64,000 nt of DNA from Pseudorasbora parva (taxonomy: Eukaryota > Chordata > Actinopteri > Cypriniformes > Gobionidae), in assembly GCF_024679245.1 (NCBI RefSeq), contig NC_090184.1:7782047-7846046 (forward strand), written 5' to 3'. Positions 1-12,435 of this stretch are shown here, one piece after another. Each line of letters starts with the position of its first letter. The stretch's first letter is position 1. Under the pieces are notes generated by a model. It was given only the letters and a program-made list of their open reading frames with translations, did no database searches and was not told where the DNA came from. Both the position numbers and the translations under genes were made by a program.

Positions 1-383
1 ATTTTTGGGAGCAGATTATTTAATTTAATTTAATTTCCATAACTGTTTATTTCACATCAACATAATTAATTCTTCTGCACCTGCAACTCCGGTCCCAGAC
101 TTTTTTATATTTACTGTTGCACTAAAATCCAAAAGTGAAGAATTTGTTATTTATTACTTGATTGTTCAAGCTACTTCACAGAAGTGCTCTGTTAGAGTTG
201 TTGAATGTTAAAATAAGGTGAATAAAATAAAAAATAAGGAACATCCTGGTTCGTTTTTTCGCTCTTCTTTATTCTTTTTTTTAATGTATTGTAGAAGTAT
301 TGGATCGGGACTCGGTATCGGCAGATACTCAAAATCAAATGACTCGGACTCGAGGGCAAAAAAACCTGATCGGGACATCCCTA
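1..383. mobile_element. hAT-like transposon end (fragment)
   Basis: The segment ends with a tcggtatcggcagatactc-type motif and gggacatccctagt. These are familiar terminal and sub-terminal sequences of teleost hAT elements with degenerate cggtatcgg repeats. No transposase frame survives. The DIRS element at 384 abuts it directly. The left end is outside the window. Confidence 0.4.
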
Positions 384-457
384 GTCTCCGTTCCCTCCTT
401 CAGGGAACGAGGGTTACATACGTGACCAAGACGTTCCCTGAAGGAGGGAATGGAGAC
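384..457. repeat. DIRS terminal palindrome (26-bp arms)
   Basis: Arms 384-409 and 432-457 are inverted copies of gtctccgttccctccttcag plus ggaacg, with one mismatch, around a 22-base loop. Related single arms occur at 18707-18745, 18979-19030 and 32150-32180. They are the inverted terminal or internal complementary region of this DIRS family. Confidence 0.7.
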
Positions 458-829
458 GCCACGTCGGAGTACCGACGAGGGCGCTGCGGAACCACATCAT
501 ACCGAGAGGAGTTATGTGGAGACAGAGCTGAGACTTAGCCCGCCGCCGTGAGGAGGCTCCATCCCTAATAAGGGAGGGCTCTCCCAAGGGAAAGACACAG
601 GCTTCCGGGAGGAGCAATGTGGGTACATGGATAATATGTGGGATCCCTGCAGGGTCGCTTACATGGCCCAAGCCAAATACCGGTTCTTGAGGATTCAGCG
701 GCAAGAGGCCTGATGCCGGACGCTCCGGCACGCCCGGCACCGAGGATGGTGGAGGAGTCACAGTTTTATCTGTGAAGAATGTAAGCGCCGAGGCGCAGCA
801 AGCTGACAGGAGTCGGGGCCTTTCAGTGC

Positions 830-2034
830 TTCTACCCGTTTGAGGTGAGAACACAGGAGGAGACCGGCTCCACACGTGGGCTATAGAACCTAACGAACAT
901 CTTGTGTCGCCTAGCCCACAGCTCTACAGATGTCTGACAGCGAGGCGCCACGTGCCAGCACCCAGGAGGATACAACACTTGTAGTAGAGTGTGCTCGCAC
1001 CCTGAGCGGACAGGGCACACCTTGTGTTTGGTAAGCCAAGGTGATGGCATCCACTATCCAGTGGGCCATTCGCTGCTTGGAGACAGCCTTTCGCTTCTGC
1101 TGGCCTCTGTGACAGACAAAGAGCTGATCTAAAGTTGTGGCAAGGACTCAAATAGGACAATCTGAAGTGCTCAGAGCACCATCAAGATCCCAAGAGGGTA
1201 TGGAGGGAGGTCGAGGAGGATTTAACCGTCTCGCCCCTCTAAGGAACCTGACGACCAGGTCTTGCTTCCCAACAGACTAACCTACATAGTCGTGACAGGC
1301 GGAAATAACAGCAACGTAACTAAGGGAGGAGGGCGACCGCCTACGCTCCAACCCCTGCTACAGGAAGGAAAGCACAGACGCGATCGAACACCTTTGGGGG
1401 TCTTCTCTGGGAAGAACACCAATCGACGAACAGGTTCCACTTCAAGGTATAGGCCTGTCTTGTAGATTGTGCTCTAGCCGAAGTGATGGGGCCAGCTGTG
1501 CGCAAGTGCATCCATGCAGAGTGTACCCTCGGTCAGTGAATAATACCACTAGCAGTGGGATGTTTCTGGGGAGGCAAACAGGTTGACCTGTGCCACCCCG
1601 AACTGAACCCTATCAACTGGACCACCTGGGGATGGAGTCGCCACTCTCCCGGGAGCGCAGGTCATGACAGCTTGTCGACCACACGGTTGCGCCCACCAGG
1701 GACATGAATGGCCTAAAGCAACCTCAGACACTTCTGACTCCAGAGGAGAAGATGGGGGCAGAGTTGCGACATGCGACAGGAGCATAGACCCCCTTGGCGG
1801 TTGATGTACGCAATGGACGCAGTGTTGTCCATTCGGGGCCAATACATCTTTGCCCCGTAACCGGACTTTGATGCGGCTCGGTGCACGATGTATTGCTATT
1901 GTATTGCACAACTCTCCAAGCCCCCTGAGGACCCAGAGATAGAGGAACTGCACTTTTATTTTAAAATGAAAATTTGGGTACCACTGGTTGTGACCAGCAG
2001 CAGAACAGAATTTAGCCTCAAACACATTCTCCAC
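830..2034 (-). pseudogene. DIRS RNase H and tyrosine recombinase remnants
   Basis: The - strand frame 2034-1549 contains HCVHQPPRGSMLLSHVA-like and QVNLFASPETSHC sequence. This matches the end of the DIRS RNase H domain, where such elements show an INHQGG...VDLFAS pattern. It is followed at about 1540-830 by tyrosine recombinase debris, including RFYSPRVEPVSSCVLTS just after the expected catalytic Tyr. Several frameshifts and stops interrupt it. The comparison rests on the better-preserved copy at 16992-18033. Confidence 0.65.
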
Positions 2035-3921
2035 CCGACCCTCCTCCGGGGAAAAGCAGCCCCGCCCATCTCCAGGTCACCTGTCTCAGTGGTGATGTTT
2101 CACCAACCGATTAAACTGCACTAGAGACAGGTGGCGTCGTCTCCCTGCAGCGAACACAGTAAAGCAGACTGTGCTGAGGTTTTTTTTTATTTATTTTTTT
2201 TGCAGGGGTGACGCCCTTGCTGGGCTCAGTTCTCAACAGTGTCGCTGAAATGGCTACCATGTAAGATGGGAGCATCGTGAAGCGTACTTTGACGACCACT
2301 CACATCTCAGCAAGGCAAGCCAGGGGCATTTCTGGACCACAGAGGTGGACATCGTCTAGCCGAGGGCCTGTGCCGTGACCTGATCATGGTTAGTCAATAT
2401 GCGCAGCTCAACCCCATGACTCAGAACTACCCTCATGCATCAAGAGTGCAGGGTGGAGGTGGTCTGCGTACAGCCACCCCACTGAGGACAGTAGTGAGGG
2501 AGGAAAAACTTATGTAGTTCTGACCCCTTTGGCATTCCATATCCAAAGTAGTTCCATACTGACAAGTTTTACATGCATATCTGGGATTGATCTCAGGAAA
2601 CACGGCTGTTGACTCTGAATCTGATTCAGCTAAGCACACACCATTACAGTGGGCTCAGCATCATCTTCATTCCCAGAGCACAACAGCCCTCTCTCCGATG
2701 CAGCGATTGACATCTGATCCTCAGCTTGAGCCCTGAATGAAATGCTAGGTTCCCCCATAAGAAGGACCAGCAATTCCATCTAGAAGCTGCACAGCTTGCA
2801 GTGCGCTAGAGGGGGAGGAGCCCTAGGGGGTTGTTCGCCGAAGAAGCCCAACCCACCTCAGGTCACCCCAGCCATTACACCAAAGTAGACCTCTCCTGTT
2901 GGCCACCAGCTAGGGCGCTACAACCGGAAATAGGCCAGGGGACAGCGCACATAGAGAGGCGAGCGAGTGCTGGGTTGCCGTGACAACGCGTTGCAGCTTA
3001 GCCGCTCGACGGCACACGACACGCAAAGAAGCGAGAGGACTGTCCGGGTTTCCCCCGGCGGCAGCTCTCGCGGATCTCCGCGGTCTCCCAGAGTGTCGAG
3101 CAGACCCGCGGCTATGCTTTTTCAACATGAGCCGCGGCTGGCCAACAACACAGGGGACTCAAGCTTCCCAGAGATAGAAGAGTCACGACCGGCGTGCCGA
3201 TGTGGTCATGTTCTCATTTGAAAACATGAACCACCCACGAACGCAGTCTCAGCATGCTGCCCAGACATGTGAAACAGTGCTCGTGGCCATCAGTGAGGAC
3301 AGGGAACAACCACAGCCAGAAACACACAGGTAGATTGTCATCTTTAAAAAGACGCAAGCTCTATCTGTGTAGCTCTTTTAGGGAAAATGCTCTCTGGGGT
3401 GCTGAACATCACAGGGGATAGTCGCAGCGACACAGACAAGGAATGTGTGTAGCCTGTCATGCGCGCTCTCTTTCTCATCGATCTCTTAGCAGCCGTGAAA
3501 ACAGCTTTTTAGCGCTCTAAACAGCGCACCGAACAAGCTGTGAGAACAGCCTTTTGCTTTTGCTCAATAAAACAAAATAGAACAAGAAAAGAGAATTGGA
3601 CCCCGCTGCAATGCCGTCACTCCAACACCAAACGAGGAGAGATCCACCCGAATAGCTTGACTCGTTATGTTAACACACGCTTGTAGAGAGTGATTTCAGT
3701 ACAATCCATTTACTACTCGGCTCCGAAGCAAAAGGCTAATTTGCTGCAAGCACCTGTGCCTCATTTATACCCACGCTGCGTGGCATGAGCAGCTGGTTCA
3801 ATCATTGCATGCCAGTGTGCACTGGCTCGTTTAGTTACACTCGAAGTAGATTGGCTATCGCTAGTGAGATTCCTATTCGTCGGTACTCCGACGTGGCGTC
3901 GAGAGTGACCGACTGAATGGG

Positions 3922-4100
3922 AACTAGAGCAGATCTGGCAACCCGGATGCCGAAACACTACTGACTTTGCGATTGGTCGATAGGTGGAGGCCGGAGCTTC
4001 ATGCCAAAACACAACATGTCAACATCAACATCAGTTGAGGGCTGCAACAACAACTTTTAAATGACAATATCCTGGCCGGACTACTGTTGTCAGTGATATA
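3922..4100 (+). repeat. partial MITE (same family as 47149 and 58519)
   Basis: The sequence from actagagcagatctggcaac to gttgtcagtgatata matches the central part of the two complete copies almost base for base. The left half is missing, replaced by the DIRS end. The right terminus is lost in a (TA)n run near 4100. Confidence 0.7.
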
Positions 4101-4604
4101 TATATATATACACACAAATGTATAAAGGTACACACATTTTGAAAACTCAATTATCAATTATTTCCTTCTTTCCATATTTTATATTTATAAGTAGGTATAT
4201 ATTTTAAGTACTCAAATTACCATATCAATGTTCAGCCTGTTTTGAGACTCAGACTTGCCATTTTACTTTTAGTTATTTTATACTAATCTAAAAGTACTGT
4301 ATTCATGAAGACTTGCTGTCATTCTTCTGACTGGGAATGTGCTGGCAGCTCCTTAATTTTTCATGTTTTTGTGCCTGATGGTCCTGCTTGCGTTTACTGT
4401 TTCGCAGCCATCGCAGATGGAAAAGCGGGTGATTTGGTGGTGCAGATAACTCAACTAGGTCGATTCTGATTCCTTTTTTCCTCGGGTCTCTGGGTGCCTC
4501 TGTCGCACTTTCGTGGACTGTGGTCCCGTTGTCTAGGAATACCTTCAGCTTTGCCTTATATCATAACATGGTCATATACTTAGAATTAAATTTGATTTAT
4601 TTCA
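4101..4604. other. intergenic or intronic, nothing recognised
   Basis: This is AT-rich sequence with a short (TA)n/(CA) run. A more GC-rich patch (4370-4560) has no open frame of interest. No frmd3 exon was found here. Confidence 0.4.
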
Positions 4605-6072
4605 ATAATTCCATTTAAAAAGTGAAACTTGTATATTATATTCATTCAATACACACAGACTGATATATTTAAAATGTTATTCAACATTTCTTTTAATTTT
4701 GATGATTATAACTGAAACTAAGGAAAACCCCATTCAATATCTCAGAAAATTTGAATATTGTGAAAAGGTTCAATATCGAAGACACCTGGTGCCACACTCT
4801 AATCAGCTAATTCACTCAAAAAATATGCAAAGGCCTTTAAATGATCTCTCAGTCTAGTTCTGTAGGCTACTCAATCATGGGGAAGACTGCTGACTTGACA
4901 GTTGTCCAAAAGATGACCATTGAGACCTTGCACAAGGAGGGCAAGACACAAAAGACCATTGCAAAAGAAACTGGCTGTTCACAGAGCTGTGTCCAAGCAG
5001 ATTAATAGAGATGCGAAGGGAAGGAAAAGATGTGGTAGAAAAAAGTGTTCAAGCAATAGGGATAACCGCACCCTGAAGAGGAATGTAAAAACAAAACCCA
5101 TTCAAAAATATGGGGGAGATTCACAAAGAGTGGACTGCAGCTGGAGTTCTTCAAGAACCACTACGCACAGAAATATGCAAGACGTGTATCAGCTGTCGCA
5201 CTCTTTGTGTCAAGCCACTCTTGAACAACAGATAACGTCAGAAGCATCTCGCCTGGGCTAAAGACAAAAAGGACTGCTTAGTGGTCCAACGTTATGTTCT
5301 CTGATAAAAGTAAATTGGAGTCTGGAGGAATAGAGAAGAGGCACACAATCCACGTTGCCTGAGGTCCAGTGTAAAGTTTCCTCAGTCAGTGATGGTTTGG
5401 GGTGCCATGTCATCTGCTGGTGTTGGTCCACTGTGTTTTCTGAGGTCCAAGGTCAATGCAGCGTATACCAGGAAGTTTTAGAGCACTTCATGCTACCGAC
5501 CAACGTTATGGGGATGCAGATTTCATTTTCCAACAGGACTTGGCACCTGCACACAGTGCCAGTTCAACCAGTACCTGGTTTAAGGACCATAGTATCTCTA
5601 TTCTTAATTGGCCAGCAAACTCTCCTGACCTTAACCCCATAGAATATCTATGGGGTATTGTGAAGAGGAAGATGCAATATGCCAGACCCAACAATGCAGA
5701 AGAGCTGAGGGCAACTATCAGAGCAACCTGGGCTCTCATAACACCTGAGCAGTGCCACCGACTGATCGACTCCATGCCACGCCGCATTGCTGCAGTGATT
5801 CAGGCAAAAGGAGCCCCAAATAAGTATTGTGCGCTGTACATGCTCATACTTTTCATGCTCATACTTTTCAGTTGACCAATTTTTCTAAAAATCCTTTCTT
5901 TGTATCGGTCTTAAGTAATATTCTATTTTTTTAAAATACTGAATTTGGGATTTTCCTTAGTTGTCCGTTATAATCATCAAAATGAAAAGATATAAACATT
6001 TGAAATATATTAGTTTGTGTGTAATGAATGAATATAACATACAACTTTCACTTTTTCAATCGAATTAGTTAA
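4605..6072 (+). mobile_element. Tc1/mariner transposon with long inverted repeats
   Basis: Inverted repeats of roughly 130 bases flank the element. The left arm runs through aaaaagtgaaacttgtatat to aactaaggaaaacccc (near 4735). The right arm mirrors it from gggattttccttagttgtcc (near 5950) to actttcactttttcaat. Between them is a broken Tc1 transposase. The arm ends were estimated by eye. Confidence 0.8.
4877..5875 (+). pseudogene. Tc1-like transposase, frameshifted
   Basis: The frame opens MGKTADLTVVQKMTIETLHK with a helix-turn-helix (TQKTIAKETGCSQS). It then shifts frame near 4985 and again several times. The catalytic positions are still visible: FSD near 5295, FQQDLAPAHS near 5530, and the DE-type segment DLNPIEYLWG near 5640. 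The end is intact to AIQAKGAPNKY-like sequence. Stops and frameshifts make it inactive. The protein belongs to the DDE transposases of the Tc1 family, which cut and paste at TA sites. Confidence 0.85.
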
Positions 6073-6124
6073 ATAAGTCAACTTTTTGATGATAATTCTA
6101 ATTTAAATTATATGACCAGCACCT

Positions 6125-6756
6125 GTTTTTGAAAATTCTCCGCCCTTTGTAGCGCATCTCTTTCTTGTTCCACGCAGCTCATAGTAGCTCTTCCTTAATA
6201 CTATATCCCAGGAAGATCACAGTTGATCTAGGCTGTGCTTTTTGAGTGGGTTTAGGCACAAGAGCTCTATGAGCTTGTTGTATTTGTCAGTGTTCTGTAG
6301 AGAGCTCAGTTCAGCCTTAATATATCGGCCAATGAATTATGTCACGTTTCTTCCCTCACATCCTTCAGGTATTCCATAAATGCGTTATTCTGCAGAGCTG
6401 CTGTCTAAGTCAGATAACTTAACTCGCAAGTTCTCTTGTATTTTCAGGGTTTTACTGACCACATCCCTTACATGTACATCCCACTCCTCCAAATCCGTGA
6501 TCTTTTCCATCTCAACCACTCTTTCCAAAGTTGAGATTTCATCCCTTCTTTCAGCTTTCGATTGATTTAGTATTTGAACTCTTTCAAGTGGTTTCTGATC
6601 TTAATCATCGTCATTTTTCTGGACTTGTCGTTCACCTTCTTCTTCTTCTTCTTCTTCTTCTTCTTCTTCTTCTTCTTCTTCTTCACCTTTTCCGTCTTTT
6701 TCAGGTCAAATAATGAACTTTCCCTGTACTTTCTTGTGTTTGTCTCCCTCTGCCAT
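6125..6756 (-). pseudogene. L1/Tx1-type LINE ORF1 remnant
   Basis: On the - strand an ATG at 6756 starts MAEGDKHKKVQGKF, followed by a (GAA)n run encoding Lys/Glu. Then come a coiled-coil-like stretch (RVKLSDLDSSSAE) and RIYGIPEGCEG. The IYGIPE motif marks the RNA-binding domain of L1-type ORF1 proteins. FI-RYIKAELSSLQNTD downstream keeps the family pattern. Stops interrupt it, and ORF2 is absent. Confidence 0.65.
6636..6684. repeat. (CTT)n microsatellite
   Basis: About 16 uninterrupted ctt units lie within the LINE ORF1 remnant, where the - strand reads GAA/AAG. Confidence 0.95.
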
Positions 6757-7184
6757 CTTATTCATAAAGATTTTACCGTATTAGAACTATTTGAATTAAG
6801 GGAGGATATAATGGTTGAATGGGTTTTCTCACACTGCCATCAGCTTGACAGCTTCACAGAAAAAATCAGCTTCAATAGGAATTTAGCACAAGGTGAAAAT
6901 ATTTTCCAATGCATATTTAGCAAACAGTTTCAAGTTTCAAAGCCAGTTGCTTTGACCAACATTAAGTTGCTTGGTTTTTAAAGTGATCTTAAACTGTGAA
7001 ATTTACATTGCTATTTAAAATAGACAATGGACTTTTTTGCAGACATTTGCCAAGGTCACTGGACCTTTACATAGGTTAAACATCCTTTGCATTCATAAAA
7101 TGTAAAAAACAAACAAACAAACAAACAAAAACCAAAAATCTACTTTTATGTAGAAATACAGAAGGGAGGTGAATGAACACATAG

Positions 7185-7275
7185 CAAAGTGGAACGCGTT
7201 CCACGTAGCACAGTGGAACGTAGCAAAGTGCAAAGTGGAACACGGAAAAGTGACAAAGTGTGATCGTAGACAAAG
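7185..7275. repeat. short degenerate tandem array
   Basis: Four to five imperfect copies of a roughly 18-20 base unit around gcaaagtggaac lie about 250 bases upstream of the first frmd3 exon seen here. One contains the palindrome tggaacgcgttcca. Confidence 0.5.
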
Positions 7276-7444
7276 TGACGTCAATGAAATCAGTCTTTCC
7301 CTTTGGGCTCTAAACTTCTCAGACTCATTACGTTTATCTTTAAAGACTTCATTTCATTCTTTACCAGAGGGGTTTCCCTCATCTCATGGATTAATATAAT
7401 CACTTTAGCTCCCCTCATGCCCTTGGATACAATTCTTTGCATAA

Positions 7445-8626
<1,182 letters not shown>

Positions 8627-9068
8627 TGTCATGGGTTGCAGTAATCCAACAATAAAGATACGTGACGCAGAAAGATGAATAAAGACACTTTTTAATAAAC
8701 TCCCAGAACATTAAACATTACACATCAAAAATAAAGTTAATGCAAGAGACGAAGATCAGATGGAACAGAGGGAACAGGGGGCTTAAATACACAGTGGAAG
8801 ATAATTAATTGAACATAGAATATGTGAGCACATATGTGAACAGTCACGGAAAGTAGGGACACAAGTCGGTTCTGGGGCATTTTGAGTTGTTCACAGATTC
8901 TGAAAGTGTATTCTCCAAGCTTTCCAAAGATGTGTAACACATGGAAATCTGATAATATTTGGAGAAGTTGTAACCTTCTGAATGTAGGCCTTTAGAAAAG
9001 TTTAAACGAGAGAAAACAGCCTCTAAACTTTTGCAGTTCTCACCTGTTCTCACCTGCTGGGAGTGACA
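8627..9068. mobile_element. possible solo LTR
   Basis: The segment starts TGTCATGGG and ends GGGAGTGACA, so it has TG...CA ends within a five-base inverted repeat. On the - strand a tatttaag TATA-like motif precedes a polyadenylation-like AATAAA-rich stretch. No clear five-base target duplication was seen, so the call is tentative. Confidence 0.3.
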
Positions 9069-9439
9069 ATAGGGCTCATTTACATCTCATTTAGATAAGC
9101 CATACCCCCTGTAAAGCTGCATGGTTGCTAGTAACGACAGACGCAACAGGAAAAATCGGACCGCATACTATTAATAATTAAGATGCTAACATTACCATCT
9201 AAAAGCCTATTATAGTAATGTTTTTTTTTGGCAAGTGATACGATGTTAACGATTACAATTAAAATGACAGTTAAGAACAATAGGTAGGTATGGGACGGTC
9301 TAAACATGAGATAACGTGTGTGTGTTCTTAGAATGAACACAAAACGACAAACTTTGGTGTTTATGGAAACACACTCCATTAGAAACAGAAAAGTATTCTT
9401 GCAAATCTTGTTGCCTCCAATGAAATAAGTCGTTCGGGC

Positions 9440-10615
9440 ACACTTGATGAAGACTACTTGGTACTAGGCTAAACCAGTAGAGATAGAGGCGACTTGGGAC
9501 TAGGCTGAACCAGTAGAGATGAAGACTACTTGGTACTAGGCTAAACCAGTAGAGAAGGAGACGATTTGGGACTAGGCTGAACCAGCAGAGATGAAGATGA
9601 CTCGGGACTAGGCTAAACTAGCAGATATATAGACAATTTGGGACTCAGCTGAACCAGCAGAGATTGAGAAGATTTGGAACTGGGCTGAACCAGGAGAGAT
9701 TGAGAAGACTTGGGACTGGGCTGAACCAGTAGAGATTGAGAAGACTTGGGACTGGGCTCAACCAGGAGAGATTGAGAAGGCTTGTGACTGGGCTGAACCA
9801 GCAGAGATTGAGAAGACTTGGGACTGGTTTGAACCAGCAGAGATTGAGAAGACTTGTGACTGGGCTGAACCAGCAGAGATTGAAAACACTTGGGACTGGT
9901 TTGAACCAGCAGAGATTGAGAAGATTTGGAACTAGGCTGAACCAGTAGAGATTGAAAACACTTGTGACTGGTTTGAACCAGCAGAGATTGAGAAGACTTG
10001 GAACTAGGCTGAACCAGTAGAGATTGAAAACACTTGGGACTAGGCTGAACCAGGAGAAATTGAGAAGACTTGTGACTGGGCTGAACCAGCAGAGATTGAG
10101 AAGACTTGGAACTAGGCTGAACCAGTAGAGATTGAAAACACTTGGGACTAGGCTGAACCAGGAGAGATTGAGAAGACTTGTGACTGGGCTGAACCAGCAG
10201 AGATTGAGAAGACTTGGGACTGGGTTGAACCAGCAGAGATTGGGACTGGGCTGAACCTGCAAAGATTGAGAAGACTTGGATCTGGGGTGAACCAGGAGAG
10301 ATTGAGAAGATTTGTGACTGGGCTGAACCAGGAGAGATTGAGAAGTCTTGGGACTAGGCTAAACCAGGAGATATTGAGAAGACTTGGAACTAGGCTGAAC
10401 ACACAGCGATTGAGAAGACTTGGAACTAGGTTGAACAAGTAGAGATTGAGAAGATTTGGGACCGGGCTGAACTAGCAGAGATTGAAAACACTTGGGACTG
10501 GGTTGAACCAGCAGAGATTGAGAAGACTTGGGACTGGGTTGAACCAGCAGAGATTGAGAAGAATTGGGACTAGGTTGAACCAGCAGAGATTGAGAAGACT
10601 TGGAAATGAACGTGA
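9440..10615. repeat. 36-bp minisatellite, about 33 units
   Basis: The unit is gggctgaaccagcagagatt followed by gagaagacttgggact. Because 36 is divisible by three, both strands stay open over long stretches (PVPSLLNLCWFS on -, LNQQRLRRLGTG on +). Three-unit higher-order repeats are visible between about 9981 and 10196. It lies inside a frmd3 intron and has no start context, so it is not a gene. Confidence 0.95.
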
Positions 10616-11259
10616 CCAGCGGAAAAAGTAGACCAGTAAATATTCCCTTGTCTGCTCATAAAATAATTCCTTAGTAACCCATCTTATTTAACGCACCTCA
10701 GTGATTGGAGTGTTGGCAGGGATCCAATCCATTCCAACAAACTCCACTAATATAACCTTGATGACAGGCACTGATGCCGGCTCCCACCCTTGGACAGACT
10801 CTGTATTTGCCTCAGGCTCTGGGACAAAAGTAGTCTCTGGCAATCACTCAGACTCTTTTCATGCCGGGCTCAGGCTTGGTGGGCTCTGACTGTTCCGCTG
10901 CAGTTCCAAAACCGCAGCCCAGAGTATGAAACTCAGAGATTGTGGTGACCACAAAGACATTCTCATCCATGAGTCACCATGGAAGTCACCAGCAGGTGGC
11001 GCTTTCACTATAACTGAATATTGCCATGTAGATGCCTTCAGATCATGGCACTTATCAAACATGAAGTTTGAGGCAGATTGGACAAGTTAAAATAACTTCC
11101 TGTTTCGTGGCATTAATGGTGTACATAAACACTTAGCCAAGTGTTGCATGATTTAACATGTTTCTGGGAGTGTCAGAAGTCATAGTTGGTGCTAGTTGGT
11201 GCTCCAGTATAATCGTTCCGTCGAAACTCATTAATTGAAAAACGTTCTGCGGTGCAAAA

Positions 11260-11338
11260 ATAAGTTTGGTTAAAATTGTTATTTATTGTTTGCGTTAACA
11301 CGTTAAAGTCCCGTAAATAATTAATCTTAATTAACGTG
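11260..11338. repeat. hAT-like repeat, left part of a split host
   Basis: The sequence ttaacacgttaaagtcccg and ttaattaacgtg resembles the end of a common fish hAT element. It continues after the Kolobok-like insertion as agtcccagccctaat at 12788-12803. Confidence 0.4.
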
Positions 11339-11617
11339 TTAAAGGGGGGGTGAAACACTCAGTTTCAGTCAGTGTCATATCAATCTTGAGTACCAATAGA
11401 GTAGCATTGCATCCTGCATATCTCCGAAAAGTTTTTATTTTTTTTATAATTATATAAGAAAGATGCGCTGTTCCGAGTCTTTCCGAAAAAAGCCGAGCGG
11501 GTGGGGGCGTATCGTGTGGGCGGAGCTAAATAATGAAGTGTGCGCGCCGCTGTTATTGTGTTGAGTAAAGCTGTGTCATCCCTAACAGCGGGAAAAAACT
11601 TTATTCAAAATAAAAAA

Positions 11618-11820
11618 ATGGCTTTTAATCAGATACAGCCATACATCTATGATCCGGAATCAGACCCAGAGGCTGAAGTTGAACAGGAGCAGCAGCAAAA
11701 ACGACTAGAGCAGGACGTCTCTATGTGGTACAACTTGTGTTATTTACATATTTATACTTGAATTATATCGTCGTATTTTTTCTCTTTGAAGGTGTACATG
11801 TGGGAAGTGCAGTTGTGCAC
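11618..11820 (+). pseudogene. two-exon fragment with Cys-rich P2X7-tail-like motif
   Basis: Exon one (11618-11727) encodes MAFNQIQPYIYDPESDPEAE and an acidic tail ending DVSMW. The donor tg|gtac joins acceptor tttgaag at 11791. The second exon gives CTCGKCSCA before a (GT)n run destroys it. A W-C-CG-C pattern after an acidic N-terminus recalls the zinc-binding domain shared with the P2X7 receptor C-terminus, which occurs in many repeat-encoded fish proteins. This similarity is from memory and weak. Confidence 0.4.
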
Positions 11821-12168
11821 GTGTGTGTGTGTGTGTGTGTTTACGCGTGGTTTGTGTAGACAATTGTAGTAAGCGGACTGGTTTTGCACGGCAGGCTAGT
11901 GTTTACATAGAAAGACACGGAATAGTAGCGCATTTGAATGAAGAAGCGTGCTTATTTAGTTCAACATATTTCCCCACTCTTTGTGTATTGTTGTTTGGAG
12001 TGCTTTTACAATACACAAACATAAAGTTACACATATAGTGGCCAGCTAAACAAATGTACACGCACTACACATCGCATGCTCCATTGATCAATTAACTATA
12101 CGTGATCATGTTTGGGCTACTTGATGAGCATAGGCAAAAACACAGACATTTGAAGCAGTCTCACTCAC

Positions 12169-12435
12169 CGCCTGTGGTTCTAACGTTGGGACCTTTATCG
12201 TTGGGACTGCTCCATCCTTCAGCATTAGGCGATCGGAAAATCCGGCGTCGAACTGGGCCTTGTTTATGAAACAGTCGGCACCGAAATGCAGTGAACAGAC
12301 ATAAACCTTTGCGCAACTCAGTTGCTGATCCGGAAAAGCAAATTCCATCCACTGTTGCCTTAACGCAGGTTTTTTTGGCAATCTGTACAGGACTGTCTTG
12401 GTCTGGCAACCAAAAACGCACTTTTTGGGTGACAT
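12169..12435 (-). CDS. THAP-domain exon within the Kolobok-like element
   Basis: The exon encodes 89 residues starting MSPKKCVFGCQTKTVLYRLP. The C2CH zinc ligands are visible as CVFGC near residues 6-10 and CSLHF near residues 48-52. The family's AVPT box appears as GAVPTIK. It ends at a strong donor (gcg|gtgagt). THAP domains bind DNA. Here the domain would recognise the element ends in a full-length transposase. No downstream exons were found before the opposite terminus. It is transcribed opposite to the fragment at 11618. Confidence 0.75.

Larger units (their letters stand above)
384..3921 (-). mobile_element. DIRS-type (tyrosine recombinase) retrotransposon, degenerate
   Basis: The element is read on the - strand, from cattcagtcggtcac at the high-coordinate end to a palindromic end at 384-457. 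It contains RNase H and tyrosine recombinase remnants (830-2034) but no recognisable full reverse transcriptase, so the middle is deleted. The region 2035-3880 holds fragmentary non-coding or gag-like sequence and a tataaatgagg motif near 3760. DIRS elements use a tyrosine recombinase instead of an integrase and make no target duplication, which fits the lack of one here. The high end abuts the interior of a MITE (3922-4100) whose left half is missing. Confidence 0.7.

Noticed and set aside
7076..7284. Cys/Phe-rich - strand frames near 7100-7280
   Set aside because: They arise from the short degenerate gcaaagtggaac array and a (caaa)n run.
9645..10438. Long - strand open frames of about 205 and 96 codons with repeated LLNLCWFS
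   Set aside because: They come from a 36-bp tandem repeat whose length is divisible by three. There is no start context, splice signal or domain.
9440..10615. Repeat array that could look like CRISPR
   Set aside because: Units are contiguous with no unique spacers, and the DNA is vertebrate.
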